Shown here piece by piece: positions 25,923 to 34,975 of a DNA stretch of 58,477 nucleotides. The translations under genes were made by a program, and so were the position numbers. The stretch's first letter is position 1, and each line of letters starts with the position of its first letter. The DNA lies in assembly GCA_902805545.1 (NCBI GenBank), contig CADCTD010000081.1, positions 1 to 58,477 on the forward strand, written 5' to 3'. The DNA is from an uncultured Craurococcus sp. GTDB lineage: Bacteria; Pseudomonadota; Alphaproteobacteria; Acetobacterales; Acetobacteraceae. The notes beneath the pieces are model-generated. The model was given only the letters and a program-made list of their open reading frames with translations, had not been told where the DNA came from and made no database searches.

Positions 25923-28238
25923 TCAGCCCCCGGCGGGGGCGATGCGGATCTCGCACTCCGGCTCGCCGGCGATGGAGAAGGCGAAGCGCTCGCCGGGCGC
26001 CAGCGCCTCGGTCGGCAGGTCGGCCCGGTGGAGGCCGAGCGCGCCCTCCGCCGTCCACGCCTCGCCCTGCGGCCAGCGGATCAGGGCGGGTTCCCTCAGC
26101 AGCAGGCGGAGGCCCTGGCCGGCGCGGATCCAGCCGATGGGCATGCAGCGGCTCCAATGCGCGCAGGCCGCCCGCGGCCGCTGGCCGCCATAGCGGAGCC
26201 AGACCGGCTCCGGCCGGTCGATCGGGCGGCCGAGGCGGAGGCTGGCGGCGAGCTTCATGAACTCGGCATGCGCCCAGACCAGCGGCATGGCGGAGCCGGA
26301 GGGGCGGCCGGGGAAGAGGAAATGCTCAGGGATCGCCCCCGCCTCCCAGACCTGCTCGGGCAGCAGGCCGAGACGGCTGCCCATGCGCGTCATCGCCCGG
26401 AGCAGGTCGCGGGCCTCCGCATCGCGCCCGGCGGCGAGCTCGTAATGGCCGCGCTCGCCGGTCAGCAGCGGCCAGGGGCGGCCGCGGCCGGTGCCGTTGA
26501 AGGGGCTGCCATCCTCATGCTCGCCATAGCCGTCGCCATTGTAGCGGTACCAGCTCGGGCCGGAGGGGGTCTCGACCCGAAGCATGGCATCGATCAGGCG
26601 GATGGTGCCGGCGATGGCGGGATCGTCCGCCCGGCGCAGGCCGAAGCGGACGAGCTGCAGCGGGTCCGTGCTGATCAGCGTATCGGCCGGCACCAGGCAT
26701 TCGCCGTCATGGTTGCGCACGGGGACGGCGTCGCGGATGCCGGCGCGGTCGGCGAAGACGGCGGGCGAGGCGGCGCGGACGTAGTAGGCGGGGATGCCGT
26801 GCCGGGCGACGATGTCGGGGTCGGCGCCGAGGCACCAGTCCTCGATGCGGCTGTTCCAGTCATCGGCCAGCAGCAGCAGGTCCCGCCGCTCCCCAGGCCC
26901 GAGCAGCTCCGCGCCACAAACCAGGGCGGCGATGGCGGCAGCGATGGTGAAGGTGTTGATGCCCGGCGTCTCCTCCCAGCGGTCCTGGTCGGTGGCGGGG
27001 CCGTAGAGGGCGATGAAGCGGAGCGCCTTCCGCACCATGGCGCCCGGCTGGATGCCGCCCAGCGCATCCGCCTCGGCCAGCGCGGAGGCGAGGAGGACGG
27101 GGAAGGCGGCCTCGTCGAGCTGGATGCCGGTCCAGTGCGCCTTGCCGCCGAGCCACTGGTTCTGCGCCCAGCGGCCATCCTCCTGCTGGGTGGCGATCAG
27201 GTAGCGGAGGATGTTGCGTGCCTCCTCCCAGCCGCCGAGGGCCAGCAGGGCGCCGGCGCTCTCCACCAGGTCGCGCGGCCAGACGAGGTGGTAGCCGCCC
27301 GGATCGTCCGTGCTGCTGCCCCAGGGGATGCTGAGGCTCGCCACCATGGCGCCGAGGAAGGTCTTGTCCTGATGCACCCGCAGCACCATCGCCGAGACAT
27401 GCGCCGCCTCGCGGAACTCGTCCTGGCAGGCGTCCGGGTCGACGGTGCCGGCCTGCCAGGCCTCCCAGGCCTCGACATGGCGGTGCCAGGCGGCGTCGAA
27501 GGGCTGCAGCAGGGCGGAGAGGGCCAGCGTCGCCGCCGCCTCCGGCCCGGGGGCGAAGCCGAGGGCGAGCACGGCGGAGGGGCCGCGCAACTCGCCGAGC
27601 AGGGCGACATTGCCGGGACCGGCCGCATCGTATTCCCAGCGCATGGCGCCGTTCGCCGCGAAGTCCTGCCAGCCATCGCTCGCGCCGACGAAGCCGGCGC
27701 TGGCGCGCGCCCAGGCTTCGCCCTGCGTCGCCGGATCTGACGCGGCGAGGGCGAGGGCATGGCCGCCCTGCTCCGCCGAGAGCAGCAGGCGGCCGCGCTC
27801 GCGGCGGATCGTGGCGGTGTTCCCCTCCCCCGTGCCGCCGCAATGCGGGGCGAGCAGGACATGGAGGCGGAGATCGGCATCGCCGGTCAGCACCGCCTCG
27901 ATCAGCAGCACGTCCCGGTCGCGCTCCGGCGCGATGCGCAGGGTGAGCTCGAAGCGCGGGTGCCGGTGCACCACCTGCACGGCCGGGATGCCGGGGCCGG
28001 CGGTGGCGAGGGTATAGTCGGCATTCCGCTTCACCTCCGTCCAGAAGCCGCGGCCGTCGGCGACGATGAAGCCGAGGTCGCGGATCTGCGGCAGGTCGAC
28101 GCGCGGGTGGTAGACCTCGTTCACGATGCCATAGCCGAGCGTGAACCAGAGCCGGGAGGCACCCATGGCGGTGCCGACGATGTCCTTCGCGCTGCTGGTC
28201 CAGCTCGGGCGGATGCCGGGGGCGCCGGGGGCGGTCAT
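25923..28238 (-). CDS. GH15 glucoamylase/glucodextranase-like protein
   Basis: About 771 residues from the ATG at 28238; the frame reaches 28604 but that part lies in AT-rich, non-coding-looking DNA. An N-terminal beta domain (about 1-260) is followed by the (alpha/alpha)6 barrel of GH15: YHLVWPRDLVESAGALLALG, DRWEETPGINTFTIAA (general-acid region) and LLPEQVWEAGAIPEH (general-base Glu). No signal peptide, so it probably acts on intracellular or imported alpha-glucans, releasing glucose for the Zwf pathway encoded next. It lies 100 bases upstream of zwf. Confidence 0.88.
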   Translation of the reverse strand: MTAPGAPGIRPSWTSSAKDIVGTAMGASRLWFTLGYGIVNEVYHPRVDLPQIRDLGFIVADGRGFWTEVKRNADYTLATAGPGIPAVQVVHRHPRFELTLRIAPERDRDVLLIEAVLTGDADLRLHVLLAPHCGGTGEGNTATIRRERGRLLLSAEQGGHALALAASDPATQGEAWARASAGFVGASDGWQDFAANGAMRWEYDAAGPGNVALLGELRGPSAVLALGFAPGPEAAATLALSALLQPFDAAWHRHVEAWEAWQAGTVDPDACQDEFREAAHVSAMVLRVHQDKTFLGAMVASLSIPWGSSTDDPGGYHLVWPRDLVESAGALLALGGWEEARNILRYLIATQQEDGRWAQNQWLGGKAHWTGIQLDEAAFPVLLASALAEADALGGIQPGAMVRKALRFIALYGPATDQDRWEETPGINTFTIAAAIAALVCGAELLGPGERRDLLLLADDWNSRIEDWCLGADPDIVARHGIPAYYVRAASPAVFADRAGIRDAVPVRNHDGECLVPADTLISTDPLQLVRFGLRRADDPAIAGTIRLIDAMLRVETPSGPSWYRYNGDGYGEHEDGSPFNGTGRGRPWPLLTGERGHYELAAGRDAEARDLLRAMTRMGSRLGLLPEQVWEAGAIPEHFLFPGRPSGSAMPLVWAHAEFMKLAASLRLGRPIDRPEPVWLRYGGQRPRAACAHWSRCMPIGWIRAGQGLRLLLREPALIRWPQGEAWTAEGALGLHRADLPTEALAPGERFAFSIAGEPECEIRIAPAGG

Positions 28239-28703
28239 GGGTGCTGATCGGTCATGGCGGCACGAGGCTACCATCCGCAACCGGCGGCAGGCGAGGCTGC
28301 GCTCGTCCGATCCGCTGCCGGCGCGGCGCGGTGCGTGAGGCGGTCGTCGACCCGCGCGCCGGCCTCCGGCACGGCGGCGGCGCCACGTCCGCGTGACAAT
28401 CATGGCAGCGGCCTGCGCTGCGGGGAAGATCGGCGCACCATCGAAATCAACCATAGAAGTATATTTCGACCACTTATTGATACTTTTCAGAATAATTTGG
28501 CGCCAACCCGATGCGAATTGTCCTCGATTTTCATCCGAAGCCGCTTTCAAGCGCACATCCGCGGCATCCGGCTCGGCATGCAACCAAAATATTATGAAGT
28601 CCACGCTCCATAACTGTCGGGTTTGTTACATGAGCAGCGCGTAACTCTCTGATTATCTCCTGGCGCCGGCCCTTGGCCGCCCGACACTGACGCGAGCGAG
28701 AGC
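28239..28703. other. AT-rich divergent promoter region
   Basis: Between GH15 (leftward) and the epimerase (rightward). Positions about 28430-28660 are strikingly AT-rich for this genome, with runs such as TATATTTC, TTGATACTTTTCAG and AAAATATTATG. No gene is supported. Possible roles are promoter, binding region for a nucleoid protein, or acquired DNA. Confidence 0.5.
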
Positions 28704-29768
28704 ATGAAGATCCTGATCACCGGCAATATGGGCTATGTCGGCCCCTTGGTGGTGCGCCGCCTGCGCCGACGCTTCCCCGATGCGGAGCTGATCGGCTTCG
28801 ACAACGCCTATTTCGCCCATTGCCTGACCGGCGCCGCGACGCTGCCCGAGGCGCTGCTCACCCGCCAGATCTTCGGCGATGTGCGCGGCATCGATCCGGC
28901 GCTGCTCCGCGGCGTCGATGCCGTGGTGCATATGGCGGCCATCTCGAACGACCCGATGGGCGACCGCTTCGCCCGCGTCACCACCGAGATCAACCAGGAT
29001 GCCTCGGTGCGGCTCGCGCAGCAGGCGCAGTCGGCCGGCGTCCGCAACTTCGTCTTCCTCTCGAGCTGCAGCGTCTACGGCGTCGCCGCCGGGCCGCCGC
29101 GGCGGGAGGAGGATGAGCTCAACCCCGTGACCGCCTATGCCGCCTCGAAGATCGGCACGGAGCGTGCGCTCGCCGGGCTCAACGGCGACATGACCGTCAC
29201 CTGCCTCCGCTTCGCCACCGCCTGCGGCATGTCGGACCGGCTGCGGCTCGACCTGGTGCTGAACGACTTCGTCGCCGGCGCGCTCAGCCGCGGCGAGATC
29301 ACCGTGCTCAGCGACGGCACGCCCTGGCGGCCGCTGATCGACGTGGCCGACATGGCGCTGGCCATCGAATGGGCGGCGACGCGGCCGGCGGAGCGCGGCG
29401 GGCGCTTCCTCACCGTCAATGCCGGCTCCAACGAGCGCAACCATCAGGTCCGCGACCTCGCCCAGGCCGTCGCCGCGGCGGTGCCGGGCACGAAGGTCTC
29501 CATCAACACCTCGGCGCCGGTCGACAGCCGCTCCTACCGCGTCGATTTCGCCCGCTTCGCCGAGCTGGCGCCCGAGCACCAGCCGCAGGTGACGCTGGAG
29601 GGCTCCATCCGGCGGCTCGTCGAGGGCATGCAGGCGATGCGCTTCGCCGATGCCGAGTTCCGCCATTCGCCGCTCATCCGCCTGCAGGTGCTGCAGCAGC
29701 ACCGCGAAGCGGGCCGGCTCACCGATGACCTTGTCTGGCGCCAGGGCGCCGAGGAGACCGTAGCATGA
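28704..29768 (+). CDS. NAD-dependent sugar-nucleotide epimerase/dehydratase
   Basis: 354 residues, extended SDR. MKILITGNMGYVGPLVVRRL (GxxGxxG), HMAAISNDPMG, SSCSVYG and the catalytic YAASK are present. Acts on an NDP-sugar in the cytoplasm; partner of rfbF, whose start overlaps its stop (ATGA). Family members with this N-terminus occur in surface polysaccharide clusters. The exact reaction is not deducible. Confidence 0.88.
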   Translation: MKILITGNMGYVGPLVVRRLRRRFPDAELIGFDNAYFAHCLTGAATLPEALLTRQIFGDVRGIDPALLRGVDAVVHMAAISNDPMGDRFARVTTEINQDASVRLAQQAQSAGVRNFVFLSSCSVYGVAAGPPRREEDELNPVTAYAASKIGTERALAGLNGDMTVTCLRFATACGMSDRLRLDLVLNDFVAGALSRGEITVLSDGTPWRPLIDVADMALAIEWAATRPAERGGRFLTVNAGSNERNHQVRDLAQAVAAAVPGTKVSINTSAPVDSRSYRVDFARFAELAPEHQPQVTLEGSIRRLVEGMQAMRFADAEFRHSPLIRLQVLQQHREAGRLTDDLVWRQGAEETVA

Positions 29769-30535
29769 AGGTCGTGTTGCTGGCCGGCGGGCTGGGTACC
29801 CGCCTCGGGGAGGAGACCTCCATCCGCCCGAAGCCGATGGTCGAGATCGGCGGGCGGCCGATCATGTGGCACATCATGAAGATCTACGCGCATTACGGCT
29901 TCCGGGACTTCGTCGTCCTCGGCGGCTACAAGGTGCGCTACATCCGTGACTACTTCCTGCGCTACCGCGACGAGAATTGCGACTTCTCCATCGAGCTCGG
30001 CAGCGGCAAGGTGCAGTGGCTCGAGGCGGTCAACGAGAACTGGCGCGTGACGGTGCTGGATACGGGCGCCGAGACGATGACGGGCGGCCGCATCCTCCGC
30101 GCGCGGCAGCATATCGGCGGCGAGCGCTTCTGCCTCACCTATGGCGACGGCGTCAGCGACGTGAACATCCGCCGCGTCATCGCGGCGCATGAGGCGAGCG
30201 GCGCCTGGTGCACCCTCACCGCCGTCTCCCAGCCCGGGCGCTACGGCGCGCTGCGGCTCTCCGAGGATGGCCAGGTCGTCGGCTTCCGCGAGAAGGATGC
30301 GCGCGACGGCGGCCTCATCAATGGCGGCTACTTCGTCTGCGAGCCGCAGATGCTCGACCTGATCGAGGGCGACAGCACCGTCTTCGAGGACGGCCCGATG
30401 CGGCGGATGACCGAGCTCGGCAAGCTCGGCAGCTACCAGCATGACGGCTACTGGCAGAGCATGGATTCGCTCCGCGACAAGCAGCTGCTGGAGGCACGCT
30501 GGGCGACCGATGCGCCATGGAAGGTCTGGAGCTAG
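29765..30535 (+). CDS. rfbF: Glucose-1-phosphate cytidylyltransferase
   Basis: 256 residues. The nucleotidyltransferase signature LLAGGLGTRLGEET...RPKPMVEIGG, plus GGRILRARQHIGGE and LTYGDGVSDVN, match RfbF. It makes CDP-glucose from CTP and glucose-1-phosphate, the entry point for 3,6-dideoxyhexoses or related O-antigen sugars. CDP-glucose dehydratase (RfbG) is not in the window; the upstream epimerase might act on its product. Confidence 0.92.
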   Translation: MKVVLLAGGLGTRLGEETSIRPKPMVEIGGRPIMWHIMKIYAHYGFRDFVVLGGYKVRYIRDYFLRYRDENCDFSIELGSGKVQWLEAVNENWRVTVLDTGAETMTGGRILRARQHIGGERFCLTYGDGVSDVNIRRVIAAHEASGAWCTLTAVSQPGRYGALRLSEDGQVVGFREKDARDGGLINGGYFVCEPQMLDLIEGDSTVFEDGPMRRMTELGKLGSYQHDGYWQSMDSLRDKQLLEARWATDAPWKVWS

Positions 30536-31189
30536 TTCCTTGCGCCTGGCGCACGGCAGCGCCGGCATGGACCGCGTCGCCCGGCTGAACCAGCAGTTCC
30601 GGCCGGCCGTCCCGGCTCTCCGTCCTGAGGGCCGCTGCGTGGCACATCGTCATGGACGGGCTTTTGCCCGGCATCGCTGATCGAGGAGCGGCTTGCCGTT
30701 CGGCGGTGTAGTGCAGCCTCCGGGGCCGGTGATGTCGCGGTGGATCGGGAAAGGCGCAGGGCACCGCGCATGCGGATCGGCAACGCTTATTGTCCTGCCT
30801 TCGGGAAAGCCTTCATCAACAACCATAACGGTCGTTGTCCATTCCTGCCTTGGAAAGACCGTGGCGCAACGCGGCGGCGTCGCAAAAGGTGAAGATGTTG
30901 TAAGATACGTTTGAGCTGGCGAACTTTTTTCAAGGTGCAGTGAGCGCACGGCGTTGGGAGAACATCCCCCTGCACATGTCTGCAAGATTAACAGCGGGAC
31001 TAACGGACGACGGCGACGTTGTGTCGACCGTACAGGGAGGCAAGACGGTTGTGAGTGCATCGCAAGTGGCTACCATGCCGCGTAGAGCGACGATGGCCTG
31101 ACGCGCATGGATCGCCTCAGCCCTGCACCCGTTGACGCCGTAATCCGCGCCGGCTCAGCCGCCACGCCCGCCTGCCGTTACTTCGGCGC
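30536..31189. other. Intergenic region without a supported gene
   Basis: 655 bases, AT-richer than average around 30780-31070 (runs such as AACTTTTTTCAAGG). Short frames have no family likeness and no convincing ribosome sites. It may contain remnants of the sugar cluster and a promoter. Confidence 0.45.
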
Positions 31190-31191
31190 AT

Positions 31192-31500
31192 CGGCGCCCG
31201 GAACATTCGCCGGTTCCGGCCCTTCGCTACTGGCAATTCCCTGTGCCGCACCGGACGATCCGGCAGTTGCTGCCTGGCGCCCGCATCCCGATCCGCGCGC
31301 CGGGGGCGACGCCCGAGGCACGGCCGGATTATGTTCCCATTCTGCCCCCGCGTCCGCGCCACGAGGCCGCCGCGCAAAGGGCCGCCATCCGCGAGTGGGG
31401 CGGCCGTTTCGTCGCTCCCGTTCCGCACCTTGAAATCGTCCGAAAAGCCGGCGGAGCCCGCCCCCATGTTCAAGGTCTGTGCTGTCGTCCTCACCTATAA
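31192..31500 (+). pseudogene. Relic of a sugar C-methyltransferase C-terminus
   Basis: The frame running to the TAA at 31498 reads RQLLPGARIPIRAPG, EARPDYVPILPPRPRHEAAA and IREWGGRFVAPVPHLEIV. This follows the C-terminal domain of NDP-hexose C-methyltransferases (PG..IPI.sP, PDYvlilPWN..dEI, irewGGkFivPiP). The conserved Trp-Asn is lost, and the N-terminal zinc and SAM domains are absent upstream. The tail overlaps the glycosyltransferase start. Its presence fits the neighbouring rfbF and epimerase. Confidence 0.6.
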
Positions 31501-32482
31501 TCGCCGCGGCCTGCTGGACGAATGCCTGCAAGCGGTCACCACACAGACCCATGCCTGCGACCGGATCGTCGTCGTCGACAATGCCAGCACCGATGGCACG
31601 GCGAAGATGGTGGCGGAGCGCTGGGCCGGCCGCGTCGACCTGCATGTGCTGGGGAAGAACATCGGCGCCGCGGGCGGCTTCAATCTCGGCATGCGCCTCG
31701 CCTACCAGACGGGGGCCGACTACATCTGGGTCATGGACGACGACGTCCTGCCCGAGCCAGATGCACTGGCTGCGCTCCTCGCTGCAAGGGAGACATTGGA
31801 GGCGCGGGGGATCAACCCCTCCTTCCTCACCTCCGTCGCTCGCGCGCCGGGCGGCGAGGTGACCAATGTGCCGGAGCTGGACCGCCGCCGGAATGTCCTC
31901 GCCTACGAGAACTGGCCGGACCTGCTGAACCACGGGCTGGTGCCGGTGACACGCGCCGCGCTCGTCTCCAACCTTTTCCCCCGCGCGACGCTGGCACAGC
32001 ATGGCCTGCCCATCGCCGCGATGTTCATCTGGGGCGAGGATTCGGAATTCACCCTGCGCGTCAGCCAGGACCAGCCCGGCTACCTGGTCGGCGCCAGCCG
32101 TGCGCAGCATGTGCGCCAGCTCGCCGGCGTGCTCGATATCCGGACGGAGCGGAACCCGGCCCGAATCGGCTACCATTTCCATCGCATCCGCAACGACGTC
32201 TTCATGAAGCGGCGCTTCGAGGGCCCCCGCGCGGTGGCGCGGCTGTTCCGGGGCCAGGTGAAGCTGGCCTTGCAGCTCTGCCGGGCGCAGGAATTCGGCA
32301 AGGCCGGCATCGTGCTGCGCGGGTTGCTCGCCGGCCTCTCCTTCAATCCGCCGGTCGAGGCGGCGGATGCGCCCTGCACCATCGCCGATATCCGCCATGT
32401 CGCCGATCAGCCGATGACCGCGGCAGTGCTCGCGCCGACGGAGACTCGGGCCTTTTCGGACGACATGCGCACCGCGATCTAG
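31466..32482 (+). CDS. Family 2 glycosyltransferase, GlfT2/rhamnosyltransferase-like
   Basis: 338 residues. N-terminal GT-A fold: VCAVVLTYNRRGLLDECL, VVDNASTDGT, GKNIGAAGGFNLGM, and the metal-binding WVMDDDV, then FIWGEDSEFTLR as catalytic region. Patterns of this type are common in galactofuranosyl and rhamnosyl transferases. Soluble. The ATG at 31466 is the natural start of the fold; GGAG lies about 10 bases upstream. Its TAG stop lies at the border of a dispersed repeat. Confidence 0.87.
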   Translation: MFKVCAVVLTYNRRGLLDECLQAVTTQTHACDRIVVVDNASTDGTAKMVAERWAGRVDLHVLGKNIGAAGGFNLGMRLAYQTGADYIWVMDDDVLPEPDALAALLAARETLEARGINPSFLTSVARAPGGEVTNVPELDRRRNVLAYENWPDLLNHGLVPVTRAALVSNLFPRATLAQHGLPIAAMFIWGEDSEFTLRVSQDQPGYLVGASRAQHVRQLAGVLDIRTERNPARIGYHFHRIRNDVFMKRRFEGPRAVARLFRGQVKLALQLCRAQEFGKAGIVLRGLLAGLSFNPPVEAADAPCTIADIRHVADQPMTAAVLAPTETRAFSDDMRTAI

Positions 32483-32832
32483 GGCGGCTTCCGTTCGCCC
32501 TGGCTTGCGGAGCCCAGCCCGGCCCCGCGTTCGGCCGGGCAGGCCTCGATCAGGTGACCGAACCTGATTGGAACCTGCATGAGCCTGCCATTGGTGAGGC
32601 GCGGGCCGGCCCAGTCCCTGCCGATCATGACGTCGGAGGCCGTCTCGCCCGCCGTCAGCTCCAGCTCGTCGGCCGTCGCATTGGTGATGCTGGCGGTGAT
32701 GACGGCGCCGCAGGCGAGCTGCATCATCCATTCCGCCTCCTCGATGCAGGCGAAGGTCATGGTGGCGCGGCCGCGCGCCTCGCCGATGCCGGCGGTAGGG
32801 AGGCCACCATAGGGCACGTCCTCCTCAAGCAT
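32479..32832 (-). CDS. Truncated TOBE/Mop-type molybdate-binding protein
   Basis: 117 residues. The core VITASITNATADELELTAG followed by SDVMIG is the TOBE/Mop signature, but the usual strand between the Gly and SDVMI (such as YAVIKA) is mostly missing. The last 35 or so residues are translated from the dispersed repeat at 32480-32580. No ribosome site is clear. Probably a decaying or truncated molybdenum-binding protein; it could still be expressed. Confidence 0.45.
   Translation of the reverse strand: MLEEDVPYGGLPTAGIGEARGRATMTFACIEEAEWMMQLACGAVITASITNATADELELTAGETASDVMIGRDWAGPRLTNGRLMQVPIRFGHLIEACPAERGAGLGSASQGERKPP
32480..32580 (+). repeat. Dispersed repeat element, copy A
   Basis: Begins TAGGGCGGCTTCCGTTCG right at the glycosyltransferase stop and ends with the hairpin GATCAGGT-tgaccgA-ACCTGATT. 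It aligns end to end with the copies at 37576, 41508 and 41712 and is the most diverged of them. Confidence 0.6.
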
Positions 32833-32914
32833 GGCGAGACGGCGCGCATCGGGGAGGATGAAGCCCGTCTCCCGCAGAGACTATGGCGAGCCGAGTATAG
32901 CGGCAATCGGGGGT

Positions 32915-33694
32915 TCAGCGGCCGCCGCTGACCGGCAGCAACGCGCCGGTGACATAGCCGGAGGCGGCGGAGAGCAACCAGAGCACGGCCTCCGCCACCT
33001 CCTCCGCGCTGCCGCCGCGGCCCATCGGCACGCCTGCAGCCATGCGGGTCACGCGGTCCGGCATGCCGGCGGCGGCGTGGAGCTCGGTGTCGATCAGGCC
33101 GGGATTGACGGCATTCACCCGGATGCCCTCCCCTGCCAGCTCCTTGGCGAGGCCGATGGTCAGCGTATCCACCGCGCCCTTGCTGGCGGCGTAGTGCACC
33201 CATTCGCCGCCGCCGCCGAGCCCGGACGCGCGCGAGGAGATGTTGACGATCGTCCCGCCGCGGCCGCCATGGCGCGTCGACATGCGCCGGATTGCCTCCC
33301 GGCTGCAGGCGATGAGGCCGAGGACGTTGGTGCGCAGCACCTCCTCCCAGACCGCATCCGGTGTCTCGTCCAGCCGCCCGGTGGGGCCGGTGATGCCGGC
33401 ATTGTTGACCAGCGCGTCAAGCCGGCCGAAGCGGGCATCGAGTTCGGCGAAGCAGCGCGCCCGTCCCTCGGCCTCGGCGATATCGGCCTGGAGGGCGACC
33501 GCGGTGGCGCCCGCTTCCCGTGCCGCCTCGGCCGTCGCCTCCGCGCGGGCGGCGTCGCTGCGATAGGTCAGGAGGACGTCGTAGCCCTGCGCGGCGCCGA
33601 GCCGGGCGATGGCGGCGCCGATGCCGCGCCCGCCGCCGGTGACCAGCAGCACGGGGCGCCCGGACGGGGAAGCCTTGGGGGGTGAGATGCTCAT
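32915..33694 (-). CDS. SDR-family oxidoreductase
   Basis: 259 residues, classical SDR: VTGGGRGIGAAIA, NNAGITG, catalytic Ser in VNISSRAS and YAASK. The start ATG 33694 is chosen because the longer frame adds a sequence without likeness. Such proteins reduce or oxidise carbonyls or alcohols with NAD(P); substrate unknown. Confidence 0.9.
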   Translation of the reverse strand: MSISPPKASPSGRPVLLVTGGGRGIGAAIARLGAAQGYDVLLTYRSDAARAEATAEAAREAGATAVALQADIAEAEGRARCFAELDARFGRLDALVNNAGITGPTGRLDETPDAVWEEVLRTNVLGLIACSREAIRRMSTRHGGRGGTIVNISSRASGLGGGGEWVHYAASKGAVDTLTIGLAKELAGEGIRVNAVNPGLIDTELHAAAGMPDRVTRMAAGVPMGRGGSAEEVAEAVLWLLSAASGYVTGALLPVSGGR

Positions 33695-34090
33695 CCCCGC
33701 AGCCTGCCCCCCGATCGCCCAAGGCTCAAGACACCAGCCAAGCCCGGGACGGTGCCGACCAGCAGGGCGAGGGCACGGAGGACATGCAGGATCTCGCTTC
33801 GCATCTCCCCGGACCCGGCGCTGCGGCCCGAGCGGGGCCTGGGCGCCAGCCGGTCCTGCTCGGCGGGTTTGGCGACGCTTCGCGTGGTCCTCGCGGGCTC
33901 TTCCAGCGGATCGGCGACCTCGTGGAAGGCGCGCCACACGTCTTCGTGGGGCCACCGGCCGGTGCAGGCAATCTCGGAACTCCGCTACGTCGCAGGGTTG
34001 CACGATGATTCCCGCAGCCTGCGCCGCTCTGGCCGCGGCGGCACGGCTCGGGCAGTGTTCCGCTCAGGCACCAGGGAGACGATCCGCGCC
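33695..34090. other. Divergent intergenic region between two SDR genes
   Basis: 396 bases without a recognised gene. A leftward frame (33939-33691) has a hydrophobic stretch LHVLRALALLVGTVPGLAGV, but no family or ribosome site that I can support. Confidence 0.45.
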
Positions 34091-34975
34091 ATGTTCCTGC
34101 CAGACCTCTTCGCCGGCCAGCGCGTGCTGGTGACCGGCGGCGCCACCGGCCTCGGCCGCATGATGGCCGAGCGGCTGCTCTCGCTCGGCGCCGCGGTGGA
34201 GCTCTGGGGCCGCCGCGGCCCCGTCCTCGCCGAGGCGCGGGAGGCGATGGAGCGCGCACATGAAGGCCGCGTCTCGACGCGCATTGTCGACATCAAGGAT
34301 GCGGACGCCGTGGAAGCCGCCGTCGCTGCGGCCTGGGACGGGGGCGGCGGCTACACCCATCTCGTCAACAACGCCGCCGGCAATTTCGTCAGCCGCACGG
34401 AGGATGTCTCGCCGCGCGGCGTGCGCGCCGTCAGCGACATCGTCTTCCACGGCACCCTCGCGGTGACGCAGGCGGTCGGCAAGCGCTGGATCGCGGCAAA
34501 GGATGGCGGCCATGCCGTCGTCTCCATCACGACGACCTGGGGCCGCACCGGCGCGCCCTTCGTCGTGCCCTCCGCCATGTCGAAGGCGGCGATCGACGCG
34601 ATGACGCGCTCCCTCGCGGTGGAATGGGGCCGCTACGGCATCCGCCTCAACGTCATCGCCCCCGGCACCATCCCGACCGAGGGGATGTATGCCCGCCTCC
34701 GCCCGGGCGACAACGACCCGACCGCGAAGGCCGCCGCCAACAACCCGCTCGGCCGCGTCGGCAACGCGGAGGATATCGGCAACCTCGCCGCCTTCCTCCT
34801 CGCCCCCTCCTGGATCAATGGCGAGTGCATCGCCCTCGACGGCGGCAGCTGGATGATGAATGGCGGCGGCTTCCGCGACCTTTTCGCCTATGGTGATGCC
34901 GAATGGGCCGCGGCGCGCGAGCGCATCGCCGCCCGCAACGCGGCCGACAAGGCCCAGAGGGGAGCCCGGTCATGA
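34091..34975 (+). CDS. SDR similar to 2,4-dienoyl-CoA reductase
   Basis: 294 residues. VLVTGGATGLGRMMAE, VNNAAGNF, and the stretch FVVPSAMSKAAIDAMTRSLA followed by VEWGRYGIRLNVIAPG closely follow the pattern of 2,4-dienoyl-CoA reductases, where the usual YxxxK tyrosine is displaced. It would reduce dienoyl-CoA with NADPH, or a related acyl-CoA. Its stop overlaps the start of the iron alcohol dehydrogenase gene (ATGA). Confidence 0.85.
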   Translation: MFLPDLFAGQRVLVTGGATGLGRMMAERLLSLGAAVELWGRRGPVLAEAREAMERAHEGRVSTRIVDIKDADAVEAAVAAAWDGGGGYTHLVNNAAGNFVSRTEDVSPRGVRAVSDIVFHGTLAVTQAVGKRWIAAKDGGHAVVSITTTWGRTGAPFVVPSAMSKAAIDAMTRSLAVEWGRYGIRLNVIAPGTIPTEGMYARLRPGDNDPTAKAAANNPLGRVGNAEDIGNLAAFLLAPSWINGECIALDGGSWMMNGGGFRDLFAYGDAEWAAARERIAARNAADKAQRGARS

